This document shows positions 1-12,200 of a stretch of 64,000 nucleotides of DNA, piece by piece. How positions within the stretch are numbered: position 1 is the first letter of the stretch; every line of letters begins with the position of its first letter. This stretch comes from Watersipora subatra. Taxonomy: Eukaryota; Bryozoa; Gymnolaemata; Cheilostomatida; Watersiporidae. The notes below the pieces were generated by a model. That model saw only the letters and a list, made by a program, of their open reading frames with translations. It was not told the origin of the DNA and searched no databases. The translations under genes were made by a program, and so were the position numbers. The stretch lies in the NCBI RefSeq assembly GCF_963576615.1, contig NC_088708.1, positions 50,207,196 through 50,271,195 on the forward strand. Direction: 5' to 3'.

Positions 1-80
1 ATTACTCTCAGCCAAGACCTGGGTCAAGTATACCAAGCAAGGCCAGCTATATACAGATGAATAGTATCCGCAATATCTAC

Positions 81-274
81 CTTGACCGTGCTTCGTCTTA
101 CGACCAGAAAGGAGAGGTGAAGGCGGTTCCTCATCTACATCATCCCAGCTATTGGAGCTCGAGCTATCATTGTGTCCGGGGGAAGTGGAGCCGTGGACAT
201 TACAACGGACGGTGGGAGCCATGCTAGAGTGACTGCTGCTGGAGTAAGAGCTGTTCGAGTGCCAGATGTCCCTC
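81..274 (-). CDS. Exon F of the unrecognised minus-strand gene (last visible)
   Basis: Acceptor catgtag|GAGGGAC and donor GTCAAG|gtagat. The 194 nt join exon E in phase. The translation starts RDIWHSNSSYSSSSHSSM, continues with a Ser/Asp-rich stretch (DSSSSNSWDDVDEEPPSP) and ends in phase 1. The coding sequence must continue to the left of the window. Confidence 0.78.
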
Positions 275-3200
275 CTACATGATACAGGAAGTGTGGTACG
301 AAACTGCATAGCTAGATAATAGATGCCTAAAGGTGATTGTATTTGAAAAAAGTGGATCTGAGCAAAACTGAAGTTGCCAACAGAGCTTTATTCATGAATT
401 TGAAAAAACGGCTAAAATTATTCAACCTAGTCTGTCGAGCATTTCAAAATTATTCTCTGCCGCTGATCTTCATGTATGCCAATTGTGTACCTGGAAACAA
501 ATTACAATTACATTTATATATACAGCGCTCATTGATAATAACAATGAAAGCTAACATCTGCCTGTGTTATTTGTGTGACAGTGCATAGGCTGCCGACTGG
601 TGACAAGAGTGCTATAATCAAAGAGCTTCTTTCTGTCTCAAAAGGGTTACATCTCTACAATAGCTCTTCCCCTGATCATGCAAAAATGAATATAGCAGTT
701 CTGACAGCTGAAACCATTCTTCAATAGTTCAGTCCCCTAACAAACTGGGTCCATATTAACTCTCCATAACACTATCAATATTATCCCTTCTTATGGTATG
801 ACCAAACTAAACAGACAGCTTTTAATGTTTACTCTTAGATAAAAACAGCAAAATTGTGTTTATAGAAACAGCGCTTATAGGGCTAGCAATATAAAAAGGA
901 ATATACACGTATCGTTACAACGTACTGTATATAAAACCAGTTTGAATGAATGATTCCAATGGACGATTCAGTGAAAGTCATTAGAATGAACTTGAATTTA
1001 TATCTTTCCATTTATTGATTTTTTTATTTACTCTTTTTGGATGGCACCATGTGTAAAACATTTTTCTATAAAGATGATTATGGACTATCCAATAAAAGTA
1101 TATATATATATACATATATATACACATTGGAAGCATGAAAACGAGTTGAATATTAAAACACTTAAAAAACTAAAAATATTAAAACACAGAAGAAACTTAC
1201 CTTAGAGCTTGGCGCCGAGTATTCACAGGAGAGGTAGAAAGTTGGTGATCGGCGATACGACTGGCATTAGACGCCTGCATGGCTGAATGACTAGCAGACA
1301 TATAGCTTGAGCTCCCTGAACTATCATTTACACGAGGATACTTGGCACTCGGTCCCCAACTGCTCAATTCGGAATCTAAGATGTCATCTTCATCGGACGA
1401 ATAGTCTACATGAAAAATTTTATATCAGGTGAACGACTCTAGATTCATTGATCACCACAACATCAACCAATGACCTGTGAAATTTAAATACTCTAACTTT
1501 GTTTGTCCCACAGACAAGTGCAAGGACGAGTAGCTAATATCAGTATGGAGTGTTAATGAGCAAGAAATTACAACACATATAACATCGTAAGAATTGATCC
1601 ATGTCAGCAGCCATAATTTTCTAGCCTGAACAAATAAAACTTATTGGCACCTAAAGTGTAGTCTTCCAAGAATAGCTCTCCTTGGACACATGAACAAACA
1701 ATGGGAGAGAAACTTGAGCACACGTGTCACAGAGTCAGAGCACCCGCAGTGGGGTGTCATAAAGTGCATTCAAATGGTAAATAATTGAAGCAAACAGCTA
1801 CTAAATCTGTAACGATGGCATGCATCGTACACAAAAATGGTTTCAATAACCAACTACAGTCAAACATGGATAACTCGCCCACGGATAGCTCGGACACATG
1901 GTTAACTCGAACAGTTTTTTGCCCAACGGCTACCGAGACGGTTGTTATCGCTTTACAAAATCACTTTTTTCCAAGCCATAGAGGTAAACCTCAACTTTTC
2001 GTAATTCATAGGCGTCGTTATTACCACTATCGGCAAAATCTTTTTGTAAACGACTTTTCTAAAGGTTTGGTGGAATTTGATTTTCACCAAACATCCGCCT
2101 AGCGATGGCCCTTCGGAAGCAAGGAAAAGTGAGGTAACCTTCGCATAAACTTCAAGAAAAATCGGCAAAATTGATCTTGGTTAAAACGCTCAAAAGAAAA
2201 AGATGTCTTTTTTCTGAGCATTTCAACAACGATCAAGTTTTGCCAATTTTAATTTATAAAACGTCCTGGCAATAACATCACCTCAAACCACAAACCAATC
2301 TCAAGTGATAGAAAAATCTCTATACTTTTTGATAAAAAAGTTTTAAATTTTAAATTAGAAGCATTTAATTTGAAACAAGCCATTTATGCTTTTGATTTAT
2401 ATTATAGTTTGTATATGTACATGTATCTACTAATAAATAAATAAATACAAGGACTTGTGACAGTGCTCTGATAACTTGAACGCTCTGGTAACTCGAACAC
2501 TTTTGCTCGGTCCCGTGAAGTTCGAGTTATCCATGTTTGACTGTATAAAAGATATCCACTATGAAAGATACCAACTATAAAATATATCAACTATAAAATA
2601 TATCAACTATAAAAGATACCAACTATAAAAGATACCAACTATAAAATATATCAACTATAAAAGATACCAACTATAAAAGATACCAACTATAAAATATATC
2701 AACTATAAAAGATATAAACTATACAAGATATCAAACTATGGTCATGAAAACAATGATAATAAAGTAGTCATAGGTGCACTTAATACAATAGCTCCTGGTC
2801 AACAAATGTGACTTGTGAGAAAGTACACTAAGCAATCAATGTAGAGCAACCAGTTGCAGAAGAGTGTTTTTTGGACCAAAATGTCTAATGTCTGATTGGA
2901 CTAATGTCTCTGATAGCTAACCCATATGGGCATGCCCTACCGACACACTAGGGTTTAAAAGGAGTGAGAATATTCTTATTGTAACACGCTCACGAGGAAG
3001 GGGTATTTAGAGACCCTATCCGTTTTATTACAATTTCTAATGAAGAGAGATGTCAGGTCGATCTATATTGCAAAATCCTCAAAATATGTCTATTTTATAT
3101 TAGCGCACACTTCTACCAAATTAATATCGTAAGATTTGTCCAAAGGCTCTAAAAATGGTAACCATGAAAAGAAGTGTGCAATGCTTTTCGTCAAACATGC

Positions 3201-6200
3201 CTAACTAGACTGAAGGCATCTAAGCAATTTAGTTATAGATTTAATTACAGGGGAATACAAATAATGAATATATAGTGAATTATTAAAATAAAATAAAACC
3301 GATGTATAGAAGTTTTGCTAAGCCACCTTTTCTAAACCAAATGCGACAGCCAGCTTTGTCTCCAAAGCTTCCTTCTATTGATCTTCTAAACCGACATTAA
3401 AATCCCACAGTGATCAATAGGTTTTACAAAACCTGAATTATGTTGAAGAAAATCTTAAAAACTGTCCAATCTTGCTGCAGAAAAGACACCAGTGCATACG
3501 TTACTCGACTTCTTGCAGTTGTTAATTTGAAACTACCAGAACGAAGTGACTTACACCATTCCTCAACTACTACACAATTATAGACTTATGAACTTTACAT
3601 TTAGCTATTCCATGCATGCCATCTCTAGCTCTCAAAATACATGAGTTGCGTGGCAACCTTTAAAATCTTCTTTTACTTCCGATGATACTACGAGCAGAAT
3701 TCTCAGAAATGCAAGAAATAAAAGGTGCAGTTATGTGGCAATTATGTTTGTAGTTGATGATAAACTTGCTCTCGTCAGATGTAGCTGTGTGCGATATACC
3801 TCAGCCAGCCTTGATAGCATTTCAAGTCGACTAGAATTTAGTTTGTGAGTAAAACAGCAAACCGCTCTATGTATATAAAGTCTGGTGAGACAGTTATAAC
3901 TAGATGCCTAGAGAATGACTGTCATAATGAGTTCTTAGACATGGATGGCAACAAACGTAACTTACCTGTGTTGAGAGCTTCTATGTTTCCATCATCCAAT
4001 GTCTGTGCAGTCGGACCGCGATGACCATCGGCTTCCATTTTCTCTACTAATACAGAAAGCTTATGTTAGACACCAGTGCCATGCGGCAAACCTGACTTTA
4101 TACTACCTGACAAGGAAAATATAAAGGATTAAAACATAGCGGCGTGTATTGGGTACCACCAGGGGTAAATATGTTATAATTTCACACGGTTTGGGTCTTG
4201 ATCTGGCTCAGGAATTTTAATAACTGAAAAACCTTCCATAGCAGTAAGTGCACATCTAAACAGTATGTGCAAGCATTGTGGTGGACTTCATAAAAAATAT
4301 ACATGTATATAGTTTTCCTCTCCTGGTCAAAGTTAACAACTAGCAATTTTTCTTTGATGAATTTGAAAAATCAGTCAAGCCCAAACATTTGTTTCAAAGA
4401 ACATCGTAAAACAGAGAACTAGGGTTAATTCAGAGTATTGTCTCTAAGAAACTGAGAACTAGAGTTAATTCAGAGTATTGTCCCTAAGAAACTGAGAACT
4501 AGGGTTAATTCAGAGTATTGTCCCTAAGAAACAGAGAACTAGGGTTAATTCAGAGTATTGCCCCTAAGAAACAGAGAACTAGAGTTAATTCAGAGTATTG
4601 TCCCTAAGAAACAGAGAACTAGGGTTAATTCAGAGTATTGTCCCTAAGAAACAGAGAACTAGGGTTAATTCAGAGTATTGTCCCTAAGAAACAGAGAACT
4701 AGGGTTAATTCAGAGTATTGTCCCTAAGAAACAGAGAACTAGGGTTAATTCAGAGTATTGCCCCTAAGAAACTGAGAACTAGAGTTAATTCAGTGTATTG
4801 TCCCTAAGAAACTGAGAACTAGGGTTAATTCAGAGTATTGTCCCTAAGAAACAGAGAACTAGGGTTAATTCAGAGTATTGTCCCTAAGAAACAGAGAACT
4901 AGGGTTAATTCAGAGTATTGTCCCTAAGAAATGAAGTTTCATCTTATAGAATATTCATGGTAAAAAACAGTTCTTTTTCCGATTTTGATGTTCATACAAC
5001 TTTTTTAACTATCACTGTATATCATAAACCATTCATACTGCTTTCACCATCCAAGATTTCTGTAAAAGTTAACTGCTAAATGACGTTTTCCCAGTTTGCT
5101 AGCTATGTTACGCCGCTGTTCCTACACATCTAAACGGCTCTAAGTCGGTGAAACTTGTGAAATCATGTCAACACAGCGTGTAAACTAACAAAGTAGAAGT
5201 TTCCATACTTCTCTGACCTACAAATAATCTTAACTTTCAGCAATTTTAATTTTAACGGTACGCTATAACATGCATCAGTAAGCTATAACATACAACGGTA
5301 AGCTATGACATACAACGGTAGGCTATAACATTCAATGGTAAGCTATAACATACAACGGTAGGCTATAACATACAATGGTGAGCTATAACATACAACGGTA
5401 AGCTATAACATACAAAGGTAAGCTATAACATACAACGCTAAGCTATAACATACAACGGTAAGCTATAACATACAACGGTAAGCTATAACATACAAAGGTA
5501 AGCTATAACATACAACGGTAAGCTATAACATACAACGGTAAGCTATAACATACAAAGGTAAGCTATAACACACAACGGTAAGCTATAACATACAACGGTA
5601 AGCTATAACATACAAAGGTAAGCTATAAAATCAATGGATAAGCTAGACGAGTCGACTATAAAAGGGTAAACAAAGTGACTCACTTTCAAGGAGATGCCTA
5701 TTTCTATACTCTCTCTCACATCTACGCTCCAGTTCCATCCGTTTCTTTCTCTTTGCTTCCTGTTGCCTGAGAGCCTCAGCATATGACTCCCTGCAACAGA
5801 ACCATTTGTAAACTGTACAAATTGAAAGATAACACCGACATACTTGCAAATTAATCCTCTGTTAAACGAGCCAGAGTTGCCAATTTAGAGTTGAAAGTTT
5901 AGAAAAATTACTACATGAAAGAAAAATGGAAAATGATTTTAAGCATATGTTGTTGTCTGTTTGAAAACTATCTTTAGGCAGGCAACTGCTACCAACAAGT
6001 GTTAAACTTAAGAGGACTTATAAATACATGTATATAATTGATTATGTTAAGTTAAAAGATAGGAGAGCAGGGCAATGTGGTTTATCAGAAAAGTGGATTG
6101 TAATATTAAATTACTAGAGATGACAACTCATCTCTGGTTAAATAAACGCTTGTGTCAGTAATCTTTTGAAGATATACAATTGATTTTTGAGCTAAAAAGC

Positions 6201-9200
6201 TGACAACTTTTAAAAACATATTCGTTAGAATTGTTGATAAATGTTTATTTGCTCTGTTCTTGAACAGAGCATTTTCTTAAAGGTTGACTTGCAACAAAAT
6301 TCACTTTACAGTTATTTGATATCAAAAGATTCACCATGTCTTACTCTGTTGTGTTGTAGGTGCAAAATATGTGGGAATGTGATTACAAGCTCTAAAAAGC
6401 TCAAGAACGAACAGTTAATCGCAGCCACATGAGACTGCCGTAGTTTGGATTCTCTTTCCAAAACAGCTCAAATGTGACGTAGTTGTGGTAGATAGTTTCT
6501 GTTTACATTTTCATGCAACCTTATTCGTCGAATTATTTTCACAAATACACTTCACTCATTCAATAAAACCATTTCTATTGTTCTTACGTGTCTATTTTAT
6601 CGTCATTGTAATGCTGTCACTTTCAGCAGTGATATCTTATAACTTACAGTGAAAATTCGTTAAACTTTTTAACCTTAGCTCGAAGGAGTGCATATCATTG
6701 TCTGATAATCATGATGAGCCTGTTGGTCACCTGTGATAATCGAAAAGTGCTGCAAAAATTATTTTCGAAGTATTGGGTCACATGATCAGATTACGACTTG
6801 ACGATTGAATAATGCCGAAACAAAACTGTAAAGTAGCGAGCATCTATATTTGATACGGGGTCTTCGGTAAAACCTGAAGTGTTTGTCATAAACTAGTACT
6901 ACGATAAGTTTTATATTGAGCTTTGTATTGGCCTTTCAATTCATGTGAGAACATCACGTGACAAGACAGCCAAACTATCATGACTATGTCAGAGAAATAA
7001 AGAGATTTCAATCTACGGTGGCTTTTCGTTTTTGAGCTTTTAAGAGCTTGTAATCACATTTCCACATATTTTGCACCTACAACACAACAGAGTAAGACAT
7101 GGTGAATCTTTTGATACCAAATAAACTGTAATGTGAATTTTGTTGCAAGTCAACCTTTAAATGCTCTGTTCTTGCTATATAGATGGTCATGACGGCCAAG
7201 GTCGATGATATTTTAGAGGTCAAGTGAGTGACTGCGAATTACAATGTATTTGTTCAACTCAACAGATGATATGGTCACATGCTCACATGAGACATTTCGG
7301 AGTCACAAGGTATTAATAAATTATTTACACATACATCTCTAGGTAATTGGATGAACCAAGAAACACAGTGTTCCATCAGCAACTGTAATGGCAAACTAAG
7401 CATAACATGACGAGGAAATTATCTATGGTTTGAGACATGCACTGTCTGAACTAATTTTAAACGTAGAACTCATCTAAAAACTAGGTCATATATACCTATA
7501 AAACCAAATAGTCTTGCGTTATGGAATGGCAATGTCAAACAAAATCACTTGCTAGCTAAAAACCTGCTTCCCTCTTCATCTACATGCAAAACTATATTAA
7601 CAAATACGAAATGAAAGGAATCGGTTAGTGTTATACAGAGAGCTACAAATCCTACATCTGGCTCATACGAATGGATCACACAGAGTCAGGGCAGCACTAG
7701 ACCCGACTCTTCCTTAATGGCAGCTATGCATGAGTGGATAGAAAGTGTAACTTGCAAAGAAGTCAGCCCCTTTATCTGACAGCCCTAACACATTCCCAAG
7801 TGTGAAGATCAATAGAATTCTGCGTCATACAGTCCCGACAGCCGTACGTACAGTATTCTAATTGAAAAATCAATGACTGAGGGGAGATAGGGAAGGAAAG
7901 AGAAGGGTAGAGCCAAGCGCTATGTCAAGTCAGATTGACTCAATTTAAATGCTACTAGATCATAAGGTAATGCTGAGGACAAGGAACTAGTCAAGTTTTA
8001 TAAGATATTTAGATGAGTGACTGAGTGAAACCTGAGACAACAATGTTTGCTTTATGTGTTTCAATTTCCAGAGAGCGTACCCATTTATAGTACTGTTTGC
8101 ATCTATGAATACACTCACCACATGTCCATAGAATAAGATTTAGACTTCAAGACACGCATACCTTACATGATGTGGCCCTATAATATTCATTCCATGACAA
8201 CAATTAGCATTTTTGGTACTAGGGAACAAATCAAGCCTTTTTCAGTCTGGTAACGTATTTTAAGATGGTAAATCAACAATATGTATTATTTTCCATCGCA
8301 AAAAATAAAACAACCACATGGCAAAGATAATTGTGACAGTATATTAAGAATTTAACACCCAGTCTGTTCCCTAAATCATTATCGGAAAAAATCTCTGTTA
8401 AAAAATGTGAGTACACCAGATGAAAGAAGTTCTTATAAATCTCATTATATAGGTAGGCCTACTGCTTATAGATTAATCTCTTCTGAGGTTCAACTAAACC
8501 TGGTTCAGATAGAATATAATGAAAACATGAAAAGAAGAGTGTCTTGTGTACTAAATTGGTTCGCCTGCGAGAACAGATTTTGACTAAAGCATCGGTCAAC
8601 AATAATAATCTAACACTAACAAAAAACTTCAAAATATGCTGTTAAAACTTTTAGAATTCATTCCAGGGCTAGTGACAAGAGCTGGGAAGATTTTTATCTA
8701 CGTCCATCTGTATACACGAGCTGATAGGTTTCTTAATGACAGGTATCACTCATTGCCCTTTTTTATAAGTGCCTATAATTGATGAAATGGCCATTGGCCT
8801 GGCATGACTGAGTGAGTATTGTATCGATTCTCCTTATTGCTGCACTCTAAGTTAACTAGCAATAAGATAATATAATTATTCACAGTTATATTTCGCTATA
8901 GTCATCGCAACAAGGTACTCTATCTCCGAGTTTGATTACCTATACAGTTTCTCTTGCAGCCAAGATAGAAAATAAAAGAGCTCCTAGCTTTGGCAGTAAA
9001 AACTAAGATCTACATTGCCTCAACCAGTTGTTATAAATGCATATAGGAAAACTACAAAAACACAAAAGCTACGTCTGTCACTCGCCACTCAGATGTGATG
9101 TAATTATGTCAAAAAACTGTCTGAACATATTACCCTGGTATGTTAGGCGTTTGTAAACTTTTGAAAATACAATGGTTTAGCTGAAAATTCATCAATCAAC

Positions 9201-12200
9201 TTCCGCTATCCCAAAAGGTGAGACTGACCACAAAAGACACCCGTGTCAATAGATCAGTGGTAGCGTTTGACTTCTGACAAGGAACATGTTTTTTTAAAAC
9301 TAAGAAAAGTAAACAAAATTAGAAGAAAATGTAACATACTGCTGGTTCATCCAAGTCACTTACCATAAAACCTCTAATTGAACGCCATGATGCTCTATTT
9401 TCAACCTTTTCTTTATAGTGGCGGTAAATTAGAGGTGGCATTCAAATAGAGGCTGGCACTGTATTATTCAAATGGTTTGTCAGAATTGTGGGAAGATAGA
9501 TAATAAATTGATCTTTCTTACCGGCAAACCAACTGTCGCCTAAATTTTGCTCTCTTTTTCCGGTGGAGCGATATTATTCATTCTGGATGCAATAAATCTG
9601 CTAACTTACCTCAATTTTGTCAAAGAGTTCGTAGTAAATATGCATTGAGAAACCGAAAAATATATCTACCAGTTGATATCTATTGCTTGCAATTAACCTG
9701 CGATGATATTCTAACCTGTGTCCTGCTTTGCAATTTGTTGGAGCTTTCAATTTTTATTTCATTCTAAATTTGAAGACATGACATATTTTCATTTTATAAC
9801 TATATTCCACAATGCTGCATAAAAGCTCATTGCACTCAATGATATGTTTGCTACAGTTTGCAGCCAAAACTAGAGTTTTATGTGTAATAGAAGAGCAGTT
9901 ACAAGCGTCAACCCATTGTAAGATCACATTATCGCAATGATGCTACCAAATATGGTAATATGCTATCAATCTGCAAATTTGCAAGTTATATAATAATAAT
10001 CTATCAAATGCTACAAAGATATATTCATAAACAAGTGACATAAACGAACCATACTTATAATACATACAGAAACAAAAATCAACGTTTTTAAAACAAAAAT
10101 ATTTGCATCATTTGCTCGGACTGCTGCGTTCTGATTACTTTCGATGAAGCAAAAGCTACCTGTTCAATACCTTCCACAATGTCTACTGATCTCAACTCTT
10201 CTTCTGCACTGCTGACCTAGTCGATATTAGTGTCCAAACAATTTTTTTAGCAGAGCAAAACTTTTATGCTTTGTATTTCACAAAAATAATGATAGACTTT
10301 CAACCAGATAGGATCTAAGCACAATTTTTAGCCTAAAATTAGTCATTCATATAGTTGTATACTATCGTAAATCTAAATCATTTTTTACATGTACTTCGAA
10401 GTATTAAAACCGTGTCAACAAAAAACTACTAATAACCTAAGATAGTTATTAATTATTTCTATAGTGTTGCTTTCAAACTGTCAATGAAGAAAAAATGAAA
10501 AGCTTTGGAGCTGGACAACGAGTGAATTAATTGTTATTGATGTAAACTATTCATTATCAATATAATTTTGTGAACACTTTTCTACTGATTACTTGCTATT
10601 ATGGGTTCGGAAAAATAAAAAAAATGTCAGAGTGGCGGTCAAATAGAGGTGGCATTTAAATAGAGGTGACATTCAATTAGAGGTTTAAAGGTATGTTAAG
10701 TTTCCATACAGCGATAGTGTAGCGACGCCTAGGTGTGCCAATACCGAGGTGCTATGCTGGGCCGACAAGCAGATTGTGTTTCCAAAAGGCGCTATAGTAG
10801 AACGATGGTTGTGCGACGCCTTATGTCAAGGCATATGTCTAAAGATGAAGCAACAGAAAAACAAATCCCATACGCATGCACAAGTGAAACACCATTGGCC
10901 ACTAAGGCCGTTTTCATGGCACAAATATGGCACATTGTACGGGTACATTGTACGCTTCCAAACAGAGACACTGAATCCCGGGAGAATGAGAGTGACACGG
11001 TTGTTTTCATTATGTCACTGCTGCATAGAAACTTAGTAACACGTGTATTTGTCACCAAGCTGCGTCTAAACCTAAGACCTCGGTACTGAGTCTGCTGTAC
11101 AAACATACACTTACCTTATCTCCCAGATTGGTGAAGTACTCTCAGTCTCTGGCTGAGAATTGAACATACTCAGAGGGTCCTCAGAACTAGCTGGGTGTGT
11201 AAGACGACTCCCAGACTTGACGGCTTGCTGAATATCCAACACAGTTGCACGCACAGCAGCGATTTCCTGAGGAGTTTTATTTTTCATTATGGCTTTGTGT
11301 TGAGCAAAGAACGAGTCAGTGTTTTCATCTGTTATAATCTCTGTAGCATCATCCCTCTATGAACAGGAATCTTTTAGCTGGTGTAAGTCGCTAATGATCC
11401 CAAAGGCATCTCAAGCTAGACACGAAGCCTAACCATAAAATGATTTCCTGTTGCCCAGACCAATCTTAAAATTGTGTTGGCTGATTAATTAATACTATTT
11501 GCAAGCTTGCTTTGAGTTTTGTCAACCCTTATAGCAAAATAATCATTTTCATTAAATATTCTCAGGTAAAAACTAACAGCTAAATTAATGCTCTGACTTG
11601 GATGGTAACACTAATGGTTATAAAGTTGAATAGACTTTAGAAATAATATTATAAGCCAATTAAAGGAATCTACTACATACCTACATGTATAGACCATTTA
11701 TTGAGGCTTGCCGCTTAACAAAGAATCTTTATTGATAAAATACAACTATAAACGACTTTTCAAAGTGGTAAAAGACTGAAGTTTACCAGCTATTAATAAC
11801 ATATCGTGTGACTATTTTATCATATGATAAAGAGCTTATTAATGCTCTATTATGTGACCATGTGGTAACACGATACAGAACTCATTAATGCTATAACATG
11901 TGACTATGTGATCACACATGATAAAGAGCTCATTAATGCTCCATCACATGATCATGTGATCACACGATACAGAACACATTAAAACTACAACATGTGATCA
12001 TATGATCACATGATACAAAACACATTAAAGCTACAAGAAGTGATCATATGATCACACAATACAGAACACATTAATACTCCATCATGTTCATACAGAACTA
12101 ATCTATGTCTATAATAATTTATATATAGTATAAATTTGGGGTTGCAGCTAATAGAAAATCGCAGGAGCTAGCTCATATCAGTATTTCAAAATACAACCTG

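Noticed and set aside
4400..5640. Possible CRISPR array
   Set aside because: The repeats are directly adjacent without unique spacers, and the sequence is eukaryotic. They are minisatellites.
10733..11106. Overlapping frames of 95-118 residues on both strands
   Set aside because: No family features and overlapping on opposite strands. They fall in an intron just beside exon B.
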